Shown: positions 12,701 to 22,450 of the stretch, piece after piece
Numbering within the stretch: the first letter of the stretch is position 1
Layout: each line of letters begins with the position of its first letter
NCBI RefSeq assembly: GCF_002105155.1
Contig: NW_019029037.1
Location: 62,001-126,000, forward strand
Length of the DNA: 64,000 nucleotides
Direction of reading: 5' to 3'
From: Lobosporangium transversale
Taxonomy: Eukaryota; Mortierellomycota; Mortierellomycetes; Mortierellales; Mortierellaceae
Translations under genes and position numbers: made by a program
The notes under the pieces: generated by a model
Database searches by the model: none
What the model was told of the DNA's origin: nothing
Seen by the model: the letters and a program-made list of their open reading frames with translations, nothing else

Positions 12701-13084
12701 AAAACGGTTCTTGGCGGAATTAGGAGGACGACGGAGCCGATCCTCCATGGCCATTGCGCTCTCAGCTATGACCACATTTGTATCCGCTCCGCTGACTCGT
12801 TTGCTCTTTGGACGTTTATTGTCTGAGATTGTGTTCACAAATGTAATACTTGCTAAATATTCCTCTGCGCTCGAGAGGTTCGTGGACAAATGTGTGCGTG
12901 AGATGGTCAAGGGCGCAGCATCCACAAAACTATCATCGAGAAACTGGGTAGGTGTGGCCAGAAAGGGTATGTGGGACTTCGGCGACGTGTTGATCTTTGT
13001 GGATCTGCATTCGCCGCAGCCATAACCGCAACAACTGCATAATAACAGGTTCAGTTTGTCTGGCTGCTGTTGCAGGAATACCAT
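9762..13084 (-). CDS. TLDc-domain protein (OXR1/NCOA7-like) with a long Ser-rich N-terminus
   Basis: Four exons (13084-11003, 10873-10721, 10608-10544, 10449-9762) sum to 995 aa. The first ~690 residues are low-complexity and rich in Ser/Pro/Ala, and carry a small Cys cluster near the start (CSCCGYGCGEC). A TLDc domain follows: EIAQQ joins IRMQLPRKLRNATKWNLVYS, then DQHGISMTTLFHRC, VFGAFITEEL, FLWSV, FWKWTGKNDYMVL, FIGLGGGDGKFGLWL and the terminal CQTVEIWAM. TLDc proteins protect against oxidative damage and can bind the V-ATPase. A Ser/Pro-rich loop of about 100 residues interrupts the domain between the FLWSV and FWKW strands. The start at 13084 is the first ATG of the open frame; upstream in-frame codons are not ATG. 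The first exon is strongly biased in composition and probably disordered. Confidence 0.88.
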
Positions 13085-14999
13085 TTTAGGATTTTGGGTA
13101 AATATAAACGCAACGAAAAAAACGTTGCCCCGGAGTAAAGATGGGCAGGAATAACAAAAGAGAAGTGTTAGATGGAGGGTCTGTGAGCCCTTCAACCAAA
13201 CGGGAAAATAGGTAAAAAAAAATATATATATATATATAAAGTGGCAGTTGGTAACAGACAGTTATCAAGAGGAAACAAAAGAAAGAAAAAAGGAAAAGAA
13301 GAAAGAAAGAAAGAAAAAAAAAAAGTATTCCTTTTTGAATTGCAGGTTGTGGTAGAAAGGAATAAGGAGCTGCAGAAAGGATGCAGGTGTCCACACTAAG
13401 AATGAGGAGAAAAGAAAAATGACAAAAAAAAAAGGTAATAAAAGGAGTAATAAGACTAAATGGAAGCACGGGAAAATTCAAAGGTGCTCTCGGACGTTTG
13501 AATGTTGGTGCTGTTAGTGATGGCAGCTTGTAATATGTGTGATGGGTAATGATAGCAGTGATGACAGCGAGGTCCAAAAGAGGAAAGAGGAAAGCAAATG
13601 TGAAATGAGAAACAAGAAAAAAAAAAAGAAAAAAAAGAAACCGCCTTTTTTATAACTCTTTGTTTGTGAGTAACAGAAATAAGGGTATCCAGTGCGATCT
13701 TTGATGTGGTCAAAATAACGGCAAACAACAGAAGTAATGCGAAAGGGAGAAAAAGACTGAGCGAGAAGGGAGAGAAGGTGAAGATATAAAAAGGGGTTTT
13801 AAAAGCGATGATGAAGAAGTGACATCTTGAAGGCTCCTTGGCGTGGAATGAAAAGAACGACCCCCAAGGGTATGCCAACAACGAGAGCAAAGGCACTGTC
13901 TCTTTCTTGGAAATGAATATCCTGATTACTTTTATTAACAACAATAACTGAATTAATTGCTGACCATGGATCTCGGAGACACCAACATTACACAAGGCAC
14001 ATGCGATCAAGTCTAAACGGCGCAGAATCTGGTTTTTCATCATCACTTTCAAAAAAAGAAACATGAGATTGTTGACGCTAAAGTCGGAGATCGGTGAGCA
14101 TCGTGGATAGCGCCCATAACCCTTACAGAGCAAAAATGAGGGCGCATCAAATCCATCAGACCATTTGTTCGTTGCTCAACAGCAGGGTCGCATTACATTT
14201 CCCAACAAAATATACAAACATCATAACCGAAAATATGAATAGCAAAATATCATTTGCAGTGTGTGGAAGCAAGCCCAGTAATCACGCCAGATGACCACAT
14301 TTATTTTGTGTTTATTTCCCTGCCTTTTTTATCCAAAAGTCGCGTGTCCTCCGAGGTTTGGTGTCCTTATTGGGGAGAATGCAGCAAGATGACTGGGAGG
14401 GTTTACAAAACAGCAGCTAACCAATTGAAAACAATAAATAAATAGAAAGTGATGAATAAACACTCCCCTGCGTCAAGTTCTGTATGTTTTTCTTTTGCAT
14501 GTGTGTGTATCTTTGGCCGCATATTCTATGGAGTATTCTACGCACCATGTCCCGTCGCGTGCAGGGGTGTCCAGTCAGATTTCATCGCCTATTATTTCAA
14601 ACTCCCCTTGTTTATGTTCAACTTGGAAATGATCACACGAGAAATGGAGGCATTCAGACCCATTTCCTTGTGTTTATTTTTGTGTCCAATACTCCTCTCA
14701 ATCTCACTTATTCACGTTGGGCAAACTTCTGCCAGTCTAATTGAGCATGAGCAAAAAGACTGCTCAAAATATACACTGAGTAGGCCGAAGGTATCTGCGA
14801 CATAAATAGCCGTCATCATCTATACATGAGCCCATGTTCACTCCTACATATCAAAAAAAAAGTTTTTGTCTAAAGGCAAACTAGAAAGGAATGAAACCCT
14901 TTGTAGCTCTTACCATCACAGCAAGCCAGATGTAACTCCGTATCCAGATAATCTTCTTGGAAAACAGTGGCCATGAAAAGAAAGATCAACCAATATATA
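13085..14999. other. Long intergenic region and 5' leader of the TLDc gene
   Basis: No gene is recognised. Bases 13200-14100 are purine-rich on the plus strand (pyrimidine-rich on the transcribed minus strand), as expected for a long 5' leader of the TLDc gene. Open frames here have Phe/Leu/Ser-biased translations that come from the pyrimidine tracts. 14100-14999 shows no repeat or coding signal that I can support. Confidence 0.45.
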
Positions 15000-15203
15000 T
15001 TGTCCTCGTCATTTGGTCACGAACGTATTGTAAAAATATATTGATTGAATTGGTCCCAGGAAAGCGCGCCACATTGAATGGAGTTTGAGTATTGAATCGG
15101 TGGCTGAATTTGGCCACCAGCTCATTTAGGATTATTCAAAATTCGGAGCCAGCGAATAATTATATGCTTTTAGAATATGTTCGTGACCAAATGACGAGGA
15201 CAA
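15000..15203. mobile_element. MITE with ~35-bp terminal inverted repeats and TA target duplication
   Basis: The 204-bp element starts TTGTCCTCGTCATTTGGTCA and ends with the reverse complement of the same sequence. The inverted repeats continue for about 35 bp with two mismatches. A TA dinucleotide lies directly outside each end (14998-14999 and 15204-15205). There is no coding capacity. TA duplications with such inverted repeats fit a nonautonomous Tc1/mariner-type element. An internal short palindrome (GGTGGCTGAATTTGGCCACC) lies near the centre. Confidence 0.85.
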
Positions 15204-15979
15204 TACAATTCATTTATGTATAAAGAACTATTTCAGGAAGACAATTTGGAGATCGACTGTGTGTCCTCCCAACGCTTAAATGTATTGAACTAATAATTCG
15301 CTCTGTCGCTGCGCCGAGCAATTTTTTATGCACACGCATAAACATTATACATGAACAGTACAATACATTCAATGCTTCTCAATAGATTGTTGAGACCATG
15401 AAAGAGAGGTCGAGGTTGACTATATATATGAGTTCAATGTGTGGTGATTATCATCCATGTTTATATTGAATACTTAAGTCTATTACATGTAAGTCTCCGA
15501 GTCTCCGGGAAAATAGACCCAATCAACTAATTTCCCAAGCCCCCACCATTGGTAGTCTAACATTGATTGCAAAAGATGGTGGCTTTAACAGACAACTGAA
15601 TGGCAGATGTAGGGGCCACTTGCACTCGCCTCTTTAATGATTTGTGGCAATGAATGGTAAGTAAACTCCCCAGTGTGACAAATTAAGGGAATTAACGTTT
15701 CATCCTTTGTCAATCATGATTGCTTGTGTCACAATAACACAAATAAATGAGGGCATTTATGGCATTTGATGGACAAACAGGGACGGGAGAGATAAACCCT
15801 GATCCAAATCAGTGCAAAGATGAGCCATGCTTCAGCAACTAAGTAAAGAGCTAAGGATTTTTTTGAAATAGTATAAAAGTGTCCTTTTTTTACGCAACTC
15901 TTTTCTTTTACCTCTTTCACTTCATCATTTCGTCTTCCCCACAACACCCCCTCCTACTACATTCACCTTAACTTCAACT
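15204..15979. other. Intergenic region upstream of the small secreted protein gene
   Basis: No gene is seen. The distal part is AT-rich. The last ~110 bases contain a TATA-like element (15871-15878, GTATAAAA) and CT-rich DNA forming the probable promoter and leader of the following gene. Confidence 0.45.
15871..15878 (+). promoter_or_regulatory. TATA-box-like element of the small secreted protein gene
   Basis: GTATAAAA lies about 105 bases before the start codon, followed by CT-rich leader DNA that runs up to the ATG. Inferred from sequence and position only. Confidence 0.45.
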
Positions 15980-16782
15980 ATGCGTGGACGTTCTTCTTTC
16001 TCGGTCCTGATGGTCCTCGTCGCCTTCATTGTGACTCTTTTCCTCTCAGAAACTGTCTCCTCTGCTCCAACTAAAAAGCCCACCCCCAAGCCTAAACCAG
16101 CTCGTGGCCTCATCACTCTTAAGCAGCTAACAAAAGCCTTTGCTGGCAATTGCCCTCCCAAGACTGTCGGCGATGCGATCACTTGCAAAGATGCCCTCCC
16201 TTATATCAATGCTGCTATCAAGAAGTATAAGCTTAAGACCAAGGGTCAACAGGCTGCTTATATCGCTAACATGGCATATGAGGGTGGCTATTTGAAATAC
16301 AACCACAATCTTGTCAACCCTACCCAAGGCAGTAAGTGATAACATTCAGGAAAAAAAAAAAAAAGAAAAAAAAGAATGCTCTCGAATCAGAAGTTATTAC
16401 AATACCGTTATTAGAGGACTTATGCAATAATATCTTTTTTTCCTGATTTGATCATCAAACAATTAAAGCCCGCTCAATTATGCCTGCGGTCTCACTACGA
16501 ATTTTTGTTGACGCCAATAAGCCTGTTCAAAAGCTCTTCCCTGGCTATCCCAACATTAACAATGACTCCATCGTTGGTGTCTTGATCAAGAGGAAACTCG
16601 ACTTTGAGCCCGGTGCTTGGTGGACCGTCGCTGGTCCTGGTTGTGCCAAGGTCGCTGCTGGACTTCGTGCCTCCGAAGATAGCTTTGTTGCTTGGGAGAA
16701 GGGTTGCATTAATGGAGGCCTCGAAACCATCCCAGACCGTGCCCGTATCTACAAGGCCGTCTATGCTGCCATCGCCAAGTAA
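15980..16782 (+). CDS. Small secreted fungal protein, possibly lysozyme-like
   Basis: Two exons (15980-16331, 16469-16782) give 221 aa. A signal peptide ends near Ala-28 (ETVSSA), followed by a Lys/Pro-rich linker (TKKPTPKPKP). The mature core contains CPPKTVGDAITCKDALPYIN, then AYIANMAYEGGYLKYNHNL and, across the intron, QGTRSIMP. A C-terminal part with FEPGAWWTVAGPGC and WEKGCINGG follows. The Glu-Gly-Gly followed by KYNHNL and QGTRSIMP resembles a family of secreted fungal proteins of unknown activity. The spacing recalls muramidase folds, which is only a guess. Four cysteines of the core probably form disulphides. Secretion is well supported; enzymatic function is not. Confidence 0.8.
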
Positions 16783-17800
16783 AAAAAAAAAAAAAAAAAA
16801 AAAAAAGAAAAAAAAGAGACTATATAGAACTAGTAGCGACGTGCTGGACGCTTAGCTACTTTTTTATTTCTAAAGCTACATAAAGCATTGAGGAAACAAT
16901 CTTTTAACTTTTCGTCCTTTTGTCGTCTCTCGGAGTATTTATTTAAGCTAATGCGACAAGCGTCTGAAAATGAAACAGGGGAAGTAACGAGACGATTAAT
17001 TTGAAACTTGGATTTGTCCTAAATAGACACTGCCTTAAACACGTCAGTGCTGTGTGTAATATCCCTTGAATCCCTCCACGACATGAGCGCTCCAGTGGGA
17101 TGCAACCAGTCTACTATCACCACCAAAAAGAAAAGTCCTAAAATATTTGGGCGGATTAATAAAATAGACGGATTAATTAATAAAATACATGGGCATTTAT
17201 TATTGGTAGAAAAAATAGTCCACGCATCAAAGTGTTGTTTGTTAGTAGTGCTGAAAAAAAAAAAAAAAAAAAAAAAAAGACTTGTTAAACTACATTCAGT
17301 GTTCGACACGCGACGGTAACGGTTAGCGAGATGCTCTTGGTCGTAGGTCTAAAGAATTCCCTGAACAAGCATCATCAATTGCACTTACAAACTTCTTAAA
17401 TGCTGTCCACACTTACTATTCTCGAACTTGTCTTTCCTTATTTCAAATCTGATTTACGGATCCCCACAAGTAACACATTTCTCCGACCATCACCCAGAAG
17501 ATAAATACCACAATATTCTTTGGTCCATCTGGCAAAATTTGCTAGGAAGTGATTTTTTCTATGTTTTTTAAATTATTAGTCATCTCTCCATCTATATACC
17601 CCAAAAGAAAGTACGCAAAATGTTGCCACATTGGTCATTAGCTGAATTCCGCACAAAGTAAGGATTAATTACCAATCATTGCACTCATGAGCTCATCCAC
17701 TTGAGCATTCGAGACAGTTCATCTTAAAGCTAGTCGTTGAGTCCATTCTCTACTTCATTCATGCCTCCACTATACCCTTCCTGCGCTTAATCTCCCCTGG
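16783..17800. other. Gene-free AT-rich region with poly(A) tracts
   Basis: A poly(A)-rich 3' flank follows the secreted protein gene, with a second A-run of about 24 nt near 17254-17278. Short direct repeats of CGGATTAAT occur at 17152-17176. No coding or RNA gene was recognised. Confidence 0.45.
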
Positions 17801-17804
17801 GGAG

Positions 17805-17905
17805 CAGTGTAAATAAGGTGTGTACGGGGCCGTGCACCTCTTATTTGCACTGCCCCGTACACACCTTATTGCACGGGGGTCTTTTTTTTATTTGTACGGG
17901 GTCTT
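17805..17905. repeat. Inverted repeat of a GTGCAAATAAG-type element
   Basis: The left arm TAAATAAGGTGTGTACGGGG is mirrored by CCCCGTACACACCTTATT at 17853-17870. The spacer repeats the cognate GTGCACCTCTTATTTGCACT. A further degenerate TTTGTACGGGG follows. The same words recur at 19273-19428, so this is a repeat family. It has no coding capacity; a MITE or palindromic foldback is likely. Confidence 0.65.
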
Positions 17906-19098
17906 TATTTCAGCCCTAAATACCATAACACGACACAGGCTTAGATCTAGAGCCTCTGCCTAAGCATCAAATACTGACCAGAATATCTTATCAAGTTCGT
18001 ATGTAGCTCAGAGTAGATGTTGGCATTCTTTATGCGACTCTGGGACTAAATACAGAATTACAAATGATTTATCTATAATTGAAACATACTATGCCACTCT
18101 ACTTTGAACTTTTGTTGGCCGTGTTACTATAGATTGTGGATGGTTCCCCGATACTTTCTTTCATTTAGCGCGTGCATACATCTCTAGTATTTCCGTACAC
18201 TATTAAGCACACAACGATGAGTTCAGTTATTAGGAACCTCTAATGTGTAATTTGTTTTGGTAGATATTCAAACAATCATACTACCATACCCATATCTAAA
18301 TAGCTAAAATACTTTAATAGCATAGCCGTGACTTATAGTGATAGAAAAGAGGCATAAATACTCTTTTCTGTTACATTGATAAAGATCCTTATTTTTGTCT
18401 CATTGCATTTCAAGTTTGTTACCATGTTCAATCAGGGTTGATTTTTCACCAATAATAGCCAGAACTTACCTCGAGTCGTCTTTAGCACGCAGTGCCGCAT
18501 ACTCAGCAGCGTATGTAGATGCTCACTGCGTCTAGGGACTAGCTTCATATTGTACAACCACCTGAAAGAAAGTTAGGTCAAAAAAATAAAATTTTCAAAT
18601 GGTTATGAAGAGAAGCACTGCCTTCAATCCTATTTCTTGCTGTTTTCCATCAGCATGTACTGTCCAAAAACTTCAGTGATTATCCACATTGGCCTCATTA
18701 ATAAAAACGTAAATTTCCATCTTGGTTGATGAAGTATTTTTGTATGTCACAAATGAGCTGTTTGTCAGAGATTCAAAATAAAAAATAATAAATAGCCCAC
18801 TTTGACCAAACTTTCTTTTGAGTGACTGTAGAGCGGAATAGAGCGTGAAAAATATTTTGTAGATAGATAGTAAGCAGTAGAAAAGTAAGTGAGAATAAGA
18901 TATGGGCCCACACCACATCCATAGAGTATTTGTTCATTTTCTACTAGAGGGACATACCAGGTAACTACGTACCTATCTGTAGAATCATAATATTGCATAC
19001 TGTGGAATATGCAACAGGGCGCGATGAGTATTACAGCTCCCACGGCGCTGCAACTCCCAAAAGTAATAATTCCAGACTCCCCTCTACTCTAGACTGAC
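17906..19098. other. Gene-free AT-rich region
   Basis: Only short, compositionally unremarkable open frames are present on either strand. No splice-supported gene, RNA gene or clear repeat was recognised. Confidence 0.4.
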
Positions 19099-19106
19099 CT
19101 TCGCTT

Positions 19107-19202
19107 CAGTGCTCCTATTCGAACTGAAACTTTGTCAATTATGATGTTTCAAATTAAAAAATAAATATCAATTGACAGAGTTTCAGTCGAATAGGAGCAC
19201 TG
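19107..19202. mobile_element. hAT-type MITE with 8-bp target-site duplication
   Basis: The 96-bp element runs from CAGTGCTCCTATTCGA to its inverted copy ending TCGAATAGGAGCACTG. The arms extend about 32 bp with a few differences. An exact 8-bp direct repeat CTTCGCTT flanks it at 19099-19106 and 19203-19210. Eight-base duplications and CAGTG-type ends are characteristic of hAT transposons. It is too short to encode a transposase, so it is nonautonomous. Confidence 0.85.
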
Positions 19203-19272
19203 CTTCGCTTATCTCCTTCGAAATAAAAAGCTAGAATCAGGTAATCTGTAGGATACACGTTGCTGAAATAGA

Positions 19273-19428
19273 GACCCCATGCAAATAATTTTTTTTTATT
19301 TGCACGGGTAGAGCAGTGTAAATAAGGCGTGTATGGGGCAGTGCAAATAATTTTTTTTATTATAAGTTAAAATTTATTTGCACGGGGCCGTACAAATAAG
19401 GGGTATACGGGCCCGTGCAAATAACTTC
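19273..19428. repeat. Second cluster of the GTGCAAATAA inverted-repeat family
   Basis: Alternating ATTTGCACGGG, GTGCAAATAA and TACGGGGC words in both orientations make overlapping foldbacks. The arms resemble the element at 17805-17905, for example GCAGTGTAAATAAGG. The cluster lies just downstream (in transcription direction) of the tRNA-Gln gene. Confidence 0.6.
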
Positions 19429-19564
19429 ATCTTTTTCCTTAGTATACTTAGTATGGGCTGCCAAATAATATATGGCACCTGGGATGCCAATTAAATCATA
19501 CTTGAATCCTTGCTCAAGATTCTGACTGCAACACAGTTCATGTTCTCGAAAAATACAAAAGAAG

Positions 19565-19637
19565 AGGTCTCGCCGAGACTCGAACTCGGATTGCAAGATT
19601 CAGAGTCTTGATTGCTAACCAATTACAACACGAAACC
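19565..19637 (-). tRNA. tRNA-Gln (anticodon CTG), copy 1
   Basis: Read on the minus strand it folds as a full cloverleaf. Acceptor GGTTTCG pairs with CGAGACC; the anticodon stem-loop is CAAGA-CTCTGAA-TCTTG with anticodon CTG; the T-arm is CCGAG-TTCGAGT-CTCGG. A T-run follows the 3' end, as expected for RNA polymerase III termination. No intron. The gene is identical over 73 bases to the copy at 35465-35537. Confidence 0.93.
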
Positions 19638-19777
19638 TTTCTTCGTTGTGTCGTAAATGACGCCTATTCATTTACCTAAATATGTATTTCCTTTCAATTT
19701 ATTTATTTCCTATCATCCTATTTTCTACCATTTTTAAATAGTATTTAAGTAGCTTTTTCCTTCACTGCAAAAACGGC

Positions 19778-19992
19778 ATCTCTCTTCTTATTATCGATGC
19801 CCTTTTGCAGGTGAGTTTATCTTCATTATTCTCATTATGAATTCTCAGAAAATTAGCAGTTATTAAAGATCTCTCTTCTTATTATCGATGCCCTTTTGCA
19901 GGTGAGTTTATCTTCATTATTCTCATTATGAATTCTCAGAAAATTAGCAGTTATTAAAGATCTCTCTTCTTATTATCGATGCCCTTTTGCAG
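19778..19992 (+). repeat. Perfect 91-bp tandem repeat (2.4 copies) with abutting splice-site-like ends
   Basis: The 91-base period repeats exactly from 19778, and a third partial copy of 33 bases ends at 19992. At each junction the sequence reads CCCTTTTGCAG|GTGAGTTTATC. Each unit from GTGAGT to the next TTTTGCAG therefore has the boundaries of a complete intron, and two such units lie head to tail with nothing between them. Removing them leaves a single copy of the 33-base block. Repeat structure is directly visible; intron function is inference. Confidence 0.8.
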
Positions 19993-20254
19993 CATCCTCA
20001 AAATCATTCAAAGCATTACTTAGGATCACTATCGTATCCCAAAACCACGAGGCTCTTGCCCAATTCTTCATTTTTCATCATTACCTACTAGTTTCCAGAG
20101 ATCACTAGTAGATGCTCTACGACAGTTGTGTCGTAAATCTGCTATTTACGTATCCTCTTCTTCATTATTTCCATCATCATTCAGTACTTTTATCATTATT
20201 TCCTTTATCAATCCTAGTATTTAAATCACTTTGGCTTCTTTGCAAAACAGCATC

Positions 20255-20384
20255 CCTCTTTTCACTTTTGATGCTATTTTGCAGGTGAGCGACTTTTATT
20301 ATTATTTGTAGTTTTACTAAGTCAAGCTCGTTCTTATCAGTATTTATTAAAGATCCTCTTTTCACTTTTGATGCTATTTTGCAG
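20255..20384 (+). repeat. Related intron-like cassette with ~30-bp flanking direct repeat
   Basis: A block ending CTTTTGATGCTATTTTGCAG occurs at 20255-20284 and again 100 bases later, ending at 20384. The sequence between starts GTGAGC, so GTGAGC...TTTTGCAG would be a 100-base intron whose removal restores one copy of the block. It is homologous in design and partly in sequence to the 91-bp units upstream. Confidence 0.7.
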
Positions 20385-20655
20385 CATTCTCCAGGACTAT
20401 CATTGTTGATTTATGATCCTTTAGTGATCTATTTGTCAGATTATCCTCCTTTGGCACTTTGTCCATTTATGAATTTATCTTTTGGCACTTCGTCCAATTT
20501 TTTATTATCATTTTGTTCATTTTCTGTCAATCTTTGGGATCATTGACGGATCTTTCCACGTCAGTTGAAGCCTGGGATTTGAAGCTACATATTGTGATTA
20601 TTATCACATGCAGTCATCCACACTATACTGATATGCAGTGGTTGACTACTGAGTG

Positions 20656-22450
20656 TATGTTTCGACATTAAACATGGTAACGAGCGAAAAGCCCTGAGGG
20701 TCCTTGTTATCAAAAAAAAAAAAAAAAAAAAAAAAAAAATTAAACACGGTGACGAGCCGTGACAATAGTTGCGCGGCATCCGAAGGGTGGCGACTGTAAA
20801 GCAATCTTCTTCGGAGGATGAGGCATTGAGTACATTCGAGACTAGATAGTTCTTTAGTTTTATAGCGTTGTTCGTTTAGAGATTAATTATTTAATTTTCA
20901 TTTCATTCAGTATCCACTAATCGGGATATTTTGTTGATCCATGGTTAGGATGATTCTTTGTGTAAAGCGTTTTAATAGTCGAAGGCGAATCCACCTCTTG
21001 AGGCCTCGCCTAGAAACTACCACAGCCAGGCCAGTAGGCTAGTACTATAAATGCTAAAGAAACTTCTCTCTCAATAAAGTCTTCAGTTTTCACATCTTAC
21101 CCTTTTTACAGCAAGCCTTTGACTTTGGGTAACTTAGTTTGTGAGCTCACCTATAAAGCTCCCTTCATTCCTTTTGGCATCCTATGGTGCTATTTGTTGG
21201 CAAGGTTATTTGCCTCTATTTTCTTTTGTTATTCTTGGTACACTTTTTGTCCTGTCCCATCCTGTTCTGACTCATGTCTATCTTTTTGCCCTTAAGCAAA
21301 GATACATCTACTATTTACAACAGGTAGAACTAAAGTTAACCATTCGATGGCACCAAGCATGGATAACCCAATGACGACAAAGAGAGCGATCTGTGCCCTT
21401 GTCGATGTGGAGTGATGATCAACGCTGGGTCATATCCATAATAAACGCCCTGTGCGCTCTTTTTACATTAATGCCAAGGATACTGCAGCCTCAAGAAGCT
21501 ACATGTTATGTTACCTATCCTCAATGTCATGCAAGCTAGACAACTCCTTCTTTACCTAGGTCGAATTTACTGCGTCTGTGAGGTCAAAGTCGAAGATAAC
21601 AGCCATGTATGGACTTGTAGTGCCCTTGGTGAGACCCACAGTAACATTTGGAGGAGGCTCTGTCGCCATAGATCGCTGGGGTGGCGCAGCCACCACCAAA
21701 TACAACAAGAACCACAGGAGCACGAGCCTGAGTTGGGTCAGCCTTGATCGAGAACTGCATTCACATGCATCAGTGGAGTGCGTACGGTTTTAAGCATAGA
21801 CAACAAAATCAATCGTGCTCCTGGTCTCAAATAGAGCTTCAGTGATCTCTACCGAGGTATTGCACCGCTTAGTTTGATCAACGAAGGGGGTCCTGTATTC
21901 CGCACAGCGCGATCTATCGCTCGTAAAGTGATCCCCAAGTTCGTTGGCTACCTTGAGCAGTAGGCTACGGAGTTGATTGGAAGCCACGCTATAAGAAAAC
22001 CATCGACAAAGAGAAGGATCGAGGTGTGAAACAGAGGCAGAGGTGTGCGCCACACACTGGACCAAGAGGTAACTGGAGCAGCGCATATGGATTTATGACA
22101 ATAGATGGCTTATGTCCTTGTGATACGGCAATGGATGCACATCGCGACAGATGCTGTCCAGAATCAACGCTAGGCCCATCCGCATAAACAAGACTTTGTT
22201 GCAGAGCTTGTTAGGAAAGCGGCAGTTGACAATCATGGAAAAGATGGGATGATTTTTTCTTGTAACAGTATGTTTTCGACGTTAAGCACAGTAATAAGCT
22301 GTGGCAATAGTCGCACGGCATCCGAAGGGCTTACCGAGGGGATGTGACTAGACTTATGGCGACTGTGAAGCGATCCTCTCCGGGGGATGTGACATCAAGT
22401 AGACTGTGGACTGGATAGTTCATCAGTTTTATAGCGTTGTTCGTTTAGAA
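20656..22450. mobile_element. Remnant flanked by diverged LTR-like direct repeats
   Basis: A ~190-bp segment starting TATGTTTCGACATTAA at 20656 (interrupted by a LINE stub) recurs diverged at 22269-22450. Shared words include CGGCATCCGAAGGG, TGGCGACTGT and TTTTATAGCGTTGTTCGTTT. The first copy continues into DNA with a TATAAATG and an AATAAAG signal near 21047-21080, like the promoter and poly(A) region of an LTR. The interval 21100-22260 has no intact frame. I interpret it as an old, broken LTR-type element; the second repeat is truncated. Confidence 0.5.
20686..20738 (+). mobile_element. Extremely 5'-truncated LINE insertion with target-site duplication
   Basis: A few dozen bases ending GGGTCCTTGTTATC plus about 28 A residues match the 3' end of the full-length LINE at 43863-43905. 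The insert is bracketed by ATTAAACATGGTAACGAGC (20667-20685) and ATTAAACACGGTGACGAGC (20739-20757), a 19-base duplication with two mismatches. It interrupts the LTR-like repeat, so it is younger than that repeat. Confidence 0.75.

Larger units (their letters stand above)
19645..20430. repeat. Two diverged ~480-bp modules in tandem
   Basis: Each module opens with GTTGTGTCGTAAAT (19645 and 20125). It continues through AT-rich DNA to a TTTAA...CTTT...TGCAAAA...GCATC block, then one or more intron-like units ending TTTTGCAG, then GCAGCAT-CTC. The offset is 480 bases and the copies are clearly diverged. Module 1 begins at the 5' edge of the tRNA-Gln gene. No open reading frame spans them. Confidence 0.6.

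Noticed and set aside
13456-14133. A ~225-codon open frame on the minus strand
   Set aside because: The translation is dominated by Phe/Leu/Ser from pyrimidine tracts, lacks splice or family support, and lies where the TLDc leader is expected.
21790-22086. Minus-strand 98-codon frame inside the LTR-like remnant
   Set aside because: No similarity to retroelement proteins was recognised and neighbouring frames are equally open.
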